In this document: positions 9,172-17,123 of the stretch, in pieces
Layout: every line of letters starts with the position of its first letter
Position numbering within the stretch: the stretch's first letter is position 1
DNA from: Streptomyces davaonensis JCM 4913
Lineage (GTDB): Bacteria; Actinomycetota; Actinomycetes; Streptomycetales; Streptomycetaceae
Assembly (NCBI RefSeq): GCF_000349325.1
Contig: NC_020504.1
Location: 4,932,053-4,996,052 of the forward strand
Length of the DNA stretch: 64,000 nucleotides
Direction of reading: 5' to 3'
The notes under the pieces: model-generated
What the model was told of the DNA's origin: nothing
Database searches by the model: none
Seen by the model: the letters and a program-made list of their open reading frames with translations, nothing else
Made by a program: the position numbers and the translations under genes

Positions 9172-9428
9172 CAGGCGGCCTCGCTCACGTCTGCGGAGCG
9201 CGCGGTCAGCACCTGGTCGATGCCGGCGACGGTGTGCAGCGCGGTCAACTCGTCGTCGTCGAGCGGATTGCCGGTCTGCTCCTCGATGGCGAGCGCGAGC
9301 CGGATCAGGTCGCCGGAGTTCAGCCCGGCCGTCGTCAGATCGTCGTCACGGCCGATGCCGTCGAGCAGTTCGGGCAGGTCGACGAACTCCAGCAGGAGCG
9401 CGTGGCCCGGGGTGAGCTGGTCGGACAT
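9171..9428 (-). CDS. Acyl carrier protein 1
   Basis: This 85-aa acidic protein has carrier-protein features: a helix start DDDLTTAGLNSGDLIRLALA in which the serine of NSGDL takes the place of the canonical DSL phosphopantetheine site. It directly precedes the aryl ligase gene (one-base overlap), so it probably carries the activated aromatic acid while the flavin hydroxylase acts. Asn in place of the usual Asp before the serine is a modest deviation. An 84-nt gap separates it from the downstream end of the exporter gene. The transferase at 2780-3601 is the likely activator. Confidence 0.82.
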   Translation of the reverse strand: MSDQLTPGHALLLEFVDLPELLDGIGRDDDLTTAGLNSGDLIRLALAIEEQTGNPLDDDELTALHTVAGIDQVLTARSADVSEAA

Positions 9429-9512
9429 GGGAGTTCCCCTAGAGGTGATGAGGCGGGTGGAGGCCCGGCGGGGCCCGGGTGGCCGTGGGCCCCGCCGGAG
9501 TTGGGGTGGTGC

Positions 9513-11765
9513 TCAGCGACCGACGTCCGCGGGCTCACGCCCGGTGTGCACGGTCTTGTTGTCGGCGGCCACGGGCTCGTCCTCGCCCTCGCTCAACCCG
9601 AACCGCTCATAGACCCGGGTCAGCGGGCGGGGAGCCCACCAGTTGTAGCGGCCGGCCATCCGCATGAAGGCCGGGACCAGGACGCCCCGCACGAGGGTTG
9701 CGTCCATCAGGACCGCCAGTGCCAGGCCGAGGCCCAGCAGCTTCATGTAGGTGATGCCGGAGACCAGGAAGGAGGCGAAGACCAGGGCGATCAGCGCGGC
9801 GGCCGCGGTCACGAGACCGCCCGTGCGCTGGAGGCCCAGGGCCACGGCCCGCGTGTTGTCGCCGTTGCGGTCGTACTCCTCCTTGATCCGCGAGAGCAGG
9901 AACACCTCGTAGTCCATGGAGAGCCCGAAGGCCACGCAGAACATCATGATCGGGGTCGTCGCGACGATGCCGCCGGTGACGGTGAAGTCCCCGGTCAGCC
10001 ACATCAGGTTGCCGTCCTGGAAGACCCAGACCATGGCACCGAAGGTGGCGGTGAGGCTCAGCAGGTTCAGCACGAACGCCTTCACCGGCATCAACACGCT
10101 GCCCGTCATCAGGAACAGCAGCACGAACGTGGAGACGGCGATCAGCAGCAGCGCCCACGGCATCCGGTCGGTCAGCGAGGTCATCGTGTCCTTGAAGGAG
10201 GCGGCGGTGCCCGCGACCTTCACGTCCTCGAACGGCGCCTTCGCGTCCCGTACGTCGACGACCAGGTCCTGGCCCTCGTCCGTGTAGGAGCCGACCTCCG
10301 GGATCACCGAGAGCCAGGTGCCCTCGCCCTTCTCGTAGCGCTCGTTGATCGCGCCGGCCGGGGCGATCTGCTTGCCGTCCGTGTAGGAGCCGGTCAGGGC
10401 GTCCACCCGGGCGACGTTGTCGAGCTCGGACAGGGTCTCGGCGTAGGCCGCGACCCTGGACTCGCGGTCGGCCCCGGAACCGGCGTTCTCGGCGACGACC
10501 ATGAGCGGTTCCATCTCGCGGGCCGAGTAGTCCTCGATGAGGACCGTGCCCACCTGGTGCGCCTCGGCGTCCGAGGGCAGCGTGCGCTCGTCGGCGAGGT
10601 TGAGCTTGATGCCGAGGAACGGCGAGCCGAGGAAGAGCAGGATCACGATGACACCGGTGGCCAGCGGCAGCGGCCGGCGCATCACCAGGGTGGCGAGCTT
10701 GTGCCAGAAGCCGTTCTCGACTGCCGCCGCCGGCTTCTTGCGGTTCCAGGACCACTTGTTGATCCGGGTGCCGATGACCGCGAGCAGCGCGGGCAGCAGC
10801 ACCAGGGCGGCGACCACCGCGAAGGCGACGACCGCGATACCGGCGTAGGCGAAGGAGCGCAGGAAGTACATCGGGAACAGCAGCAGCGCGGAGAGTGAGA
10901 GCGCCACGGTGATCGCCGAGTAGAGGACGGTGCGGCCGGCGGTGCGCAGGCTGGTGGCGATGGCGTCGTTGACCGCGGCGCCCTTGCCCAGTTCCTCGCG
11001 GTACCTGCTGACCACGAAGAGGCTGTAGTCGATGCCGAGGCCGAGTCCGAGTCCGGTGGTGAGGTTCATCGCGAAGACCGACACGTCGGTCAGCTCCACC
11101 AGCACCCGCAGCACACCGAGCGCGCCGATGATGGCGACGATGCCGACGGCCAGCGGCAGCAGGGCCGCGATGACCCCGCGGAAGATGAAGACGAGCAGGA
11201 TCAGGGTGAGCGGCAGCACCAGGGTCTCGGCGAGCGCCAGGTCCTCCTGGGTCTGCTCGTTCATCTCCGCGTAGGCCTCGGCGCGGCCGCCGAACTGGAT
11301 CTGGAGGCCCTCGAAGCCCTCCTCGTAGTGCGGGCGGAGCTTGGCGAGGTAGTCGTCGACCTCGTCCTCGTTGCCCTCGAGGTGCGCGAGGACGAGGGCG
11401 GAGTCGGACTTCTCGGCCTTCAGGCTGGGCGCCTTGTCCAGGGTCCAGTACGAGGCGGCCTCCTGGACGCCGTCCTCGGCGCCGAGCTTCTCGGTCAGCT
11501 CCGCGCCCTTGGCGGCGGTGTCCGGGTCGTCGACTCCCTTCGGCGTCTTCACCAGCAGCACGAGGTTGGGCTCACCGGTGCCGAACTTGTCGCTGAGGAT
11601 CGCGTTCGCCTGCGTCGACGGTGCGTCGGGCACCTCGTAACCACCGGAGGACAGCTTGCTGTTGACCGCACCGCCCAGTCCTCCGGCCACGACACAGAAG
11701 AGCAGTCCCAGCCAGAGAACCAGCTTCCGGCGGCCGGTCGCCAAGGCGGCCAGCTTGTTGAACAT
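9513..11765 (-). CDS. MMPL/RND-family transporter
   Basis: This 750-aa membrane protein shows the MmpL layout: one N-terminal membrane helix, a large outer domain (about 40-185), a block of helices with GLGLGIDYSLFVVSRYREEL, a second outer domain, then a second block with FGLSMDYEVFLLSRIKEEY. MMPL proteins export lipidic or hydrophobic metabolites using the proton gradient. Its place in the middle of the biosynthetic genes makes it the likely product exporter and self-protection factor. The ATG at 11765 follows a GGAGGAA ribosome site. An export substrate with a lipid tail would fit the family. Confidence 0.92.
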   Translation of the reverse strand: MFNKLAALATGRRKLVLWLGLLFCVVAGGLGGAVNSKLSSGGYEVPDAPSTQANAILSDKFGTGEPNLVLLVKTPKGVDDPDTAAKGAELTEKLGAEDGVQEAASYWTLDKAPSLKAEKSDSALVLAHLEGNEDEVDDYLAKLRPHYEEGFEGLQIQFGGRAEAYAEMNEQTQEDLALAETLVLPLTLILLVFIFRGVIAALLPLAVGIVAIIGALGVLRVLVELTDVSVFAMNLTTGLGLGLGIDYSLFVVSRYREELGKGAAVNDAIATSLRTAGRTVLYSAITVALSLSALLLFPMYFLRSFAYAGIAVVAFAVVAALVLLPALLAVIGTRINKWSWNRKKPAAAVENGFWHKLATLVMRRPLPLATGVIVILLFLGSPFLGIKLNLADERTLPSDAEAHQVGTVLIEDYSAREMEPLMVVAENAGSGADRESRVAAYAETLSELDNVARVDALTGSYTDGKQIAPAGAINERYEKGEGTWLSVIPEVGSYTDEGQDLVVDVRDAKAPFEDVKVAGTAASFKDTMTSLTDRMPWALLLIAVSTFVLLFLMTGSVLMPVKAFVLNLLSLTATFGAMVWVFQDGNLMWLTGDFTVTGGIVATTPIMMFCVAFGLSMDYEVFLLSRIKEEYDRNGDNTRAVALGLQRTGGLVTAAAALIALVFASFLVSGITYMKLLGLGLALAVLMDATLVRGVLVPAFMRMAGRYNWWAPRPLTRVYERFGLSEGEDEPVAADNKTVHTGREPADVGR

Positions 11766-11831
11766 GGGTATTCCTCCAGAAAAGAAGGGGCGGGGCGACG
11801 CCCCGATGGGGGGATGTGTCCGCCCGTACGC

Positions 11832-12830
11832 TCAGGCGGGGGTACGGGGGACGGGGATCTGACGGCAGTCGACGCGGACGTGTCCGCCGGCCACGCAGTC
11901 GTGGTCGGCCAGCGACTCGTCGACGGACCGGTCCCAGGCAAGGAGCCGGTTGTGCACCGAACCTCGGGTGAAGTCGGCGAACTCCGGGTGGGTGGCCCGG
12001 TGGCGGGAGCCGAGGTACGCCAGTACCGGGTCCAGGAGCAGCCAGCGGCCCTCCTCGAACACCTCGGTCCAGGCGTGCTCGACCCCGATCAGACCGAGCA
12101 GGAAGCCGCGGCGGGTACGGGCGCGTACGCCCGCCTCCTCGGCCCACTGCTGCATCTGCCAGGCGGCCACGATGCAGTCCACGGTGCGGTGTTCGATGGC
12201 GGCCGCGGGACGGGACCGCAGGCCCTCGGGCACCCAGCCGTACTGGTACTCGCCGGAGACCAGCCGGTCGAGGAGGTCGTCGTGGATGCGGCGGACGGTG
12301 TCGGTGCGGGGCGCGTCCCGGTGGCCGCGGGTGGTGACGGTGGCGACCATCGAGCCGGTCTCCTCCCGCGCCCACTCGGTCAGCCGGCCCTCGTAGAGCT
12401 TGGGGGCGGGCTCGGCCGGAACCGGGATGGTGACGCAGCTGGTGCAGCCGGCGGCGTCGCAGGTGGCGGTGAGCCGGAGCCGGGTGACCCGCTCGGTCGT
12501 CCACGCCTCGGGCTGTCCGGCGGCCAGCCGCATGCACTGGCGTTCGCCCAGCTCGGCCAGGGAGCGGCCGAGGCCGGACTGGAGCCCGAGGTTCATCACG
12601 TCGTGGTAGTCGTAGCGCAGCCCGTCGGGGGTGTCCTCGGCGGGGAAGCCGGCGCCGACCAGGTTCTCCAGGACGGCCTCGTCGATGGCGAGTTCGCGGG
12701 CGGCCTCCTGGTGGGCGAGCGTGGCGACCCGGTATTCCACGGGCACCGGGACCAGCCGTTCCACCGCGGGAAGCCAGTTCGTCCAGAGTTCCGACGCCGT
12801 GGTGGTCCGGCGCGGAGCGGCAGTTGTCAT
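11832..12830 (-). CDS. Transglutaminase-like enzyme (candidate condensing acyltransferase)
   Basis: This 332-aa protein has a transglutaminase-like papain fold with a plausible Cys-His-Asp triad: Cys in RTVDCIVAAW, His in GVEHAWTEVF and Asp in WLLLDPVLAY. In natural-product clusters, homologues such as AdmF join carrier-bound acyl groups to amines, so an amide- or ester-forming role between the two carrier-bound units is attractive here. Its ATG overlaps the stop of the second ligase gene as ATGA. A Cys-rich insert (CDAAGCTSC) in the N-terminal half is unusual. A plain peptidase-like role is possible. No signal peptide is seen, so it should be cytoplasmic. Confidence 0.68.
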   Translation of the reverse strand: MTTAAPRRTTTASELWTNWLPAVERLVPVPVEYRVATLAHQEAARELAIDEAVLENLVGAGFPAEDTPDGLRYDYHDVMNLGLQSGLGRSLAELGERQCMRLAAGQPEAWTTERVTRLRLTATCDAAGCTSCVTIPVPAEPAPKLYEGRLTEWAREETGSMVATVTTRGHRDAPRTDTVRRIHDDLLDRLVSGEYQYGWVPEGLRSRPAAAIEHRTVDCIVAAWQMQQWAEEAGVRARTRRGFLLGLIGVEHAWTEVFEEGRWLLLDPVLAYLGSRHRATHPEFADFTRGSVHNRLLAWDRSVDESLADHDCVAGGHVRVDCRQIPVPRTPA

Positions 12831-14392
12831 CGTTCCTCCCCGGCCGTGGCCAGTACCGGCAGATCGCCCGCGGCGAGCCGGCGGGCCACCTCGAGGCGCT
12901 TGACCTTCCAGGTCGCGGTGTGCGGGATGTCGTCCCAGCGGCACTGCACCGGTGCGGCCAGCTCGGGCAGCCCGGCGACCGCGGCGCGCCAGGCGGCGAG
13001 GTCCAGCGGGGTGTCGCCGCGGGTGACCACCAGCGGGATGGCGGGGCCGCCGTCGGACATCGGGATGATCACGGCCTCGGTGAGCTGCGGCAGCGCTTCG
13101 AGGATGTCGTCCTCGGCCGCCAGCAGGCTCTCCACGCCGCTGCCCCGGTCCACGATCCGGTCGAACAGGTGCAGACAGCCGCGGGCGCTGACCAGGCCGT
13201 AGTCGCCCATCGCCCACCAGCCGTCGACCCGCTGGTCGGGGGAGCCGAGGTAGCTGGGGGTGACTCCGGAGGACCGGGCGAAGATCTGGCCGGGGACGCC
13301 CCTGGGGGCCTTGTCGCCCTCGTCGTCGAGGACCCGGATCTTGGTGTGGCCGAGGACTCCCCGGCCCACGCAACGGCCGTGCTCGCAGCGGCTCTTGAGC
13401 TTGTGCGACTTGACGGTGACGGGTCCGGTCTCGGTCTGGCCGTACGCCTGCATGTAGCGGGCGCCGGGCTTGGCGGCGGCGAGCAGGGTACGGATGGTGC
13501 GCGGGTGGGCGGCGTCGAAGGAGCTGACGAACAGCCGGGTCTGCGCGAACAGTTCGGGCTGCCGCTCGGCGACCTCCTCCCAGCGGATGAAGGCGTTCGG
13601 GACGGTCTCCACCACGCCCGGCTTGACCGCGGCGAGCAGCTCGGCCGCGTTCTCCGGGGCGGTGTCGGTGAGGAAGCCCAGCGGCAGGCCGAGCGCCAGG
13701 ATCGCGAGCATCCCGGACATGCAGCGGGCGTGCACCGGCGACAGGCACATCAGGTACGGGTCGCGTACCCGCAGCACCTTGCCGATGGTGATCTGCGGCC
13801 GGGCGTGCCCGGCGAAGCTGTGCACGGAGTGCAGCACCAGCTTGGGCACACCGGTCGTGCCCGAGCTGTGGGTGACCAGCTGCGGGGTGTCCTCGCGAGG
13901 CACCGCGGCGGGCGGGAACTGGCCGCGCGGGGCGTCCAGCAGGGACAGACCGTGCTCGCCGCGCTCACCGACGTACCAGCGCGGCAGCGTCGCGTCGACG
14001 GAGTCCAGCACGCCGGCCGATTCGGTGACGGCGTCGGTGAGGATGGCGGCCGGGGCGGCGCGCCCGGTCATGACGCCGAGCGCCTGGAAGCCGACGGCCG
14101 AGTGCACCAGCACCGGGACGGCGCCGATCCGGGCGCAGGCGAAGGCCAGCAGGGGGATGTCGAAGTTGGACTGCTTGACGATGAGGATGCGCTGGCCGTC
14201 GGTGATCCCGGCCCCGGCGAGCCGGGCGGCGGCCTCCTCGACGAGCTCGGCGAAGGTGGCGTAGTCGAAGCTGCGGCCCGCCTGCGGGAACAGGTCAAGG
14301 GCCTTGTCGAGGCGGATCGGCACCGAGCCGTGGCGGCGGGCGGCCTCGGCGGGGGCGGTGGCCAGCGCGAGCCGGCGGTTCACGCGAGCCAT
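12827..14392 (-). CDS. Second ANL-superfamily ligase (acyl-ACP loading or diazotase candidate)
   Basis: This 521-aa adenylating enzyme has A3 THSSGTTGVPKLVLH, A5 QAYGQTETGPV, a shortened A7 region (GWWAMGDYG) and an A10-type lysine in TATWKVKRLEV, so it appears catalytically complete. A CEHGRC insert follows A5. It overlaps the carrier-protein gene upstream (TGATG; a GTG one codon earlier is an alternative start) and the transglutaminase-like gene downstream (ATGA). Two roles fit: loading an acyl group onto carrier 2 for the reductase at 14734-15882, or, as reported for CreM/AvaA6/CmaA6-type ligase homologues in nitrous-acid clusters, ATP-dependent diazotisation of an aryl amine. Sequence alone does not decide. 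Confidence 0.72.
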   Translation of the reverse strand: MARVNRRLALATAPAEAARRHGSVPIRLDKALDLFPQAGRSFDYATFAELVEEAAARLAGAGITDGQRILIVKQSNFDIPLLAFACARIGAVPVLVHSAVGFQALGVMTGRAAPAAILTDAVTESAGVLDSVDATLPRWYVGERGEHGLSLLDAPRGQFPPAAVPREDTPQLVTHSSGTTGVPKLVLHSVHSFAGHARPQITIGKVLRVRDPYLMCLSPVHARCMSGMLAILALGLPLGFLTDTAPENAAELLAAVKPGVVETVPNAFIRWEEVAERQPELFAQTRLFVSSFDAAHPRTIRTLLAAAKPGARYMQAYGQTETGPVTVKSHKLKSRCEHGRCVGRGVLGHTKIRVLDDEGDKAPRGVPGQIFARSSGVTPSYLGSPDQRVDGWWAMGDYGLVSARGCLHLFDRIVDRGSGVESLLAAEDDILEALPQLTEAVIIPMSDGGPAIPLVVTRGDTPLDLAAWRAAVAGLPELAAPVQCRWDDIPHTATWKVKRLEVARRLAAGDLPVLATAGEER

Positions 14393-14673
14393 CACGCACC
14401 CCCCGCCTTGGCCGCACGGCGCTCCAGGTGCGCGGTGACGTGGGCGAGCAGTGCGTCGTAGGACGAGAACGCGTCGGTCGGCTCGTCCAGGTCCCACTCG
14501 ATGCCGAAGGCGTCCTCGGCGTCGGCGAGCAGCCGCATGAAGCCCGCCGACGTGAGTCCCAGGTTCCACAGCGACGCCGCACGGGCCGCCGGGTCGTCCA
14601 GCGGCAGCGGAGCGCCGACCGCGTTCTCCAGCAGGCCGCGCAGGTGCTCCGCGACCGTCGTGCTGTCGTACAT
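14392..14673 (-). CDS. Acyl carrier protein 2
   Basis: This 93-aa protein has the carrier-protein pattern LWNLGLTSAGFMRLLADAED, with the serine of TSAG as the phosphopantetheine site. It lies between the thioester reductase gene and the second ligase gene and overlaps the latter, so these three probably act together. The ATG at 14673 follows a GGAG ribosome site. It is clearly distinct in sequence from carrier 1, which supports two separately loaded building blocks. Confidence 0.82.
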   Translation of the reverse strand: MYDSTTVAEHLRGLLENAVGAPLPLDDPAARAASLWNLGLTSAGFMRLLADAEDAFGIEWDLDEPTDAFSSYDALLAHVTAHLERRAAKAGGA

Positions 14674-14733
14674 ATCTCCTCCAGTGACGGCCTACGGAGT
14701 TGCGCAGGCTCGGGTTTCGTCTCGACGGACTGA

Positions 14734-15882
14734 TCAGGCCGCTACGCGGTGCACGACCCGCTCGTTGCCGGTGTTCTCCTGGAAGCCGCGCAGGGTGCGC
14801 AGGTAGTAGAGGAGGTACTCGGCCATGACCTCCTCGCCGGTGGGGGCGAAGGAGGCGTCGTCGCCGCAGACCGCGGCGGTGTTGGTGAGGTCGAAGCGCT
14901 TGTTGTAGCGCAGGTAGGAGCGGTAGAAGTTCATGCCGCCGTCGAGGGCTTCGTCGATCGCGGTGAAGCCGTCCCGGTCGTCCACCCACAGCGGCTCGCG
15001 CAGCCCGATCAGCTCGAAGATCTGGGTGACCACGGCGCGGACCGTCGGGCCGGCGGAGTTGCCGAGGTGGAAGTAGGTCTCCGGGGAGTCCGACAGCGAG
15101 ATGGCGACCGCGTTGCGGGCGACGATGTCGACCGGGACGAGGTTGATGACGGTGTCGGGGTCGGCCAGCAGCCGCACCCGGGCGTGCGAGAGGAAGGTGC
15201 CGAGCCTGCGCGAGGCGGTCTTCTTGAAGACCAGCACCTGACGGGCGAAGCCGTACAGGCCGGACCAGTTGAGCCCGTGCCGGGTGACGCTGTGGCCGAT
15301 GACGACGGTGGGCCGCATGATTCGGATCCGCAGGTCGTCGGCGGCGGCCTCCTCGACGAGGGCCTCGGCCCGCATCTTGGTCTGCTCGTAGCAGTTGTTG
15401 GCCACGGACTGGTCGGTCACCGGGCCCTCGGCGATGAGGTCGGTGCGCGAGCCGGCGACGTAGGCGGTGCTGACGTAGTTGAAGGTGCCCGCGCCCAGCG
15501 ACTTGGCGAGGGCGAGGACGTTGGCGGTGCCCTGGACGTTCTGCGCCTCGATCTCGGTGCGGTACTCCTCCTCGTAGCGCAGCGAGGCGGCGCAGTGCCA
15601 GACCTCGTCGACGGGCGGCAGCGCGGTCGTGTCGACCCCGCAGCCGTCGACGGTCATGTCGCCGTGCACGGCCAGGGTCCGACGCAGGATCTCGGGATGC
15701 AGGTCGGAGCGGCCGTAGCCGTCCGCCATCGCCGAGAGCGTGTCGTGCAGTCGCTGCGTCGCCTCGGCGTCGTCCTTGCCGCGGACCAGTGCGAGGACGG
15801 CGTCGTCGGTCTTGTCGAGGAGTTCGAGGACCACGGCTCCGCCGACGAAGCCGGTGGCCCCGGTCAACAGACGTGTTGTCAT
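14734..15882 (-). CDS. Thioester reductase / fatty acyl reductase-like (NAD_binding_4)
   Basis: This 382-aa extended short-chain dehydrogenase has the NAD(P) motif LTGATGFVGGAVVLELL at the N-terminus and the catalytic Tyr-Lys in NCYEQTKMRAE (about 174-184). It matches the male-sterility/thioester-reductase family, which reduces acyl thioesters to aldehydes or alcohols. With ligase 2 and carrier 2 immediately downstream, I infer reduction of a carrier-bound acyl chain, giving an aldehyde or a fatty alcohol for esterification. Its upstream region contains a perfect 20-bp tandem repeat. A C-terminal extension of about 90 residues is divergent. Confidence 0.74.
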   Translation of the reverse strand: MTTRLLTGATGFVGGAVVLELLDKTDDAVLALVRGKDDAEATQRLHDTLSAMADGYGRSDLHPEILRRTLAVHGDMTVDGCGVDTTALPPVDEVWHCAASLRYEEEYRTEIEAQNVQGTANVLALAKSLGAGTFNYVSTAYVAGSRTDLIAEGPVTDQSVANNCYEQTKMRAEALVEEAAADDLRIRIMRPTVVIGHSVTRHGLNWSGLYGFARQVLVFKKTASRRLGTFLSHARVRLLADPDTVINLVPVDIVARNAVAISLSDSPETYFHLGNSAGPTVRAVVTQIFELIGLREPLWVDDRDGFTAIDEALDGGMNFYRSYLRYNKRFDLTNTAAVCGDDASFAPTGEEVMAEYLLYYLRTLRGFQENTGNERVVHRVAA

Positions 15883-15923
15883 GAGTGCTTGTCTCCAGCG
15901 TCGGGACGTCGTGTGCGTCGATG

Positions 15924-15963
15924 AGGTGCTGCGGTGGTGCAGCAGGTGCTGCGGTGGTGCAGC
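15924..15963. repeat. 20-bp perfect tandem repeat upstream of the reductase gene
   Basis: Two adjacent identical copies of AGGTGCTGCGGTGGTGCAGC lie 42-81 nt upstream of the reductase start. Each copy contains the short inverted repeat GCTGC/GCAGC. Position suits a regulatory or leader element for the downstream genes. Function is unknown, and simple replication slippage is possible. Confidence 0.75.
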
Positions 15964-16060
15964 GGTTGCGAAAGCGGGGTGCGGGGGCGGGCGGCGCGGA
16001 GGGGGGCCGGCGGGTCCGGGTTCTCCGGGCCCCGGCCGCCCCCCGTACCGCCCGTCCGCA

Positions 16061-16957
16061 CTACGCGGCGCCGGTGACCGCGGTGGCGGTGTCGGCGGCG
16101 CTGCGCGCCTCCAGTTCGTGTACGAACTCGGAGACGGCCGTCTGGAAGCCCTGCGGGTCGTCGAAGAAGGGCACGTGACCGGCGCGCGGGAGGGTGATGG
16201 CCTTGCTGTCCGGGATGCGGTTGAGGGCGTCCTCGATGACGGACTCGCTCCAGGCGAAGTCGCCGTCGCCGTTGATGATCAGCGTCGGGGCGGCGAGGCG
16301 GGCGAGCTCCTCGGGGTCGTCCTCGATCTCCAGGGAGGCGAGGAGGTTCTCGCGGATGGAGCCGACGGAGAGCAGGGACAGGAAGTTGTCCTTGAGCGCC
16401 AGGTAGGCCGCGGTGCCGCCCTCGTGGATCATCTGGTCCGGGAAGACCAGCGGGTAGAGGTGGCCGAACAGCTGCTGGGTGCCGCCGGACTCCAGGCTCG
16501 CCAGCCAGGAGCGGCTGACCAGCTTGCGGCGCAGGGTGCCGTTGGGCGAGAACGCCGGGCCCACCAGGACCAGGCCGGCCACGCGCTCGGGGTACTTCAG
16601 CGCGAACTCGCGGGCGATGAGGGTGGATATGGACGTGCCGACCAGGTAGGTCTTCTCGATGCCGAGGTGGTCCAGCAGCCGGCGCACGTCCTCGACGTGG
16701 TCCATGAACTTGACCGGCTCGGGGCCCGGGTTGGAGGCGCCCTGGTTGCGCAGGTCGTAGTGGACGAGCCGGAAGTCGGGGGCCAGTTCGGTGGTGAAGT
16801 TCCGCCAGATCGGGCTGACGATGTAGAAGTTGTTGAGCAGGGTCACCGCCGGGCCTTCGCCGCTGTCCTCGTAGTACAGCTCCCCGCCGCCGGGCAGGGC
16901 GAGTGCGGAGTGGTTGAGGTAGCGGACATCGAGCTGGCCGAACTGCTGGTCCGTCAT
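16061..16957 (-). CDS. Alpha/beta hydrolase of the biosynthetic cluster
   Basis: This 298-aa alpha/beta hydrolase has a nucleophile elbow VGTSIST (Ser flanked G-T-S-I-S), an Asp in INGDGDF and a His in RAGHVPFF, so a Ser-Asp-His triad is plausible. The usual HG oxyanion-hole motif after strand 3 is replaced by LLNNFY. It is the first gene downstream of the SARP gene, and the candidate SARP site lies 55-83 nt upstream of its ATG. Possible roles are release of the product from a carrier, ester formation or editing. The substrate is not predictable. Confidence 0.75.
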   Translation of the reverse strand: MTDQQFGQLDVRYLNHSALALPGGGELYYEDSGEGPAVTLLNNFYIVSPIWRNFTTELAPDFRLVHYDLRNQGASNPGPEPVKFMDHVEDVRRLLDHLGIEKTYLVGTSISTLIAREFALKYPERVAGLVLVGPAFSPNGTLRRKLVSRSWLASLESGGTQQLFGHLYPLVFPDQMIHEGGTAAYLALKDNFLSLLSVGSIRENLLASLEIEDDPEELARLAAPTLIINGDGDFAWSESVIEDALNRIPDSKAITLPRAGHVPFFDDPQGFQTAVSEFVHELEARSAADTATAVTGAA

Positions 16958-17011
16958 GGGGTCTCCTTGGATGGTTCGTTCCGTCGCCGTTGTCCAGGCT
17001 CCGATGGCCCG

Positions 17012-17040
17012 TTCAACACCCGCCCAAGGCGTGTCCAAGG
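17012..17040 (-). promoter_or_regulatory. Candidate SARP-binding heptamer array
   Basis: Read on the minus strand, three heptamers CCTTGGA, CCTTGGG and TGTTGAA begin exactly 11 bp apart, separated by 4-bp spacers. This is the arrangement known for Streptomyces antibiotic regulatory proteins. The array is 55-83 nt upstream of the hydrolase start, and a SARP gene lies just upstream. The third heptamer is a weak match, and I see no obvious -10 box. Confidence 0.5.
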
Positions 17041-17123
17041 GTGGGAAAACGTGCTGGTCAGAGGGGATTTTCAGGGGGTCCGTGAGGGCCGTCGGCGGGC
17101 CGGTGCAAAGGGCTGGAAAGCGG

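Noticed and set aside
12827..14392. Ligase 2 as a non-ribosomal peptide adenylation domain
   Set aside because: It is a stand-alone ligase with no condensation or fused carrier domain, and the motifs fit acyl/aryl-AMP ligases.
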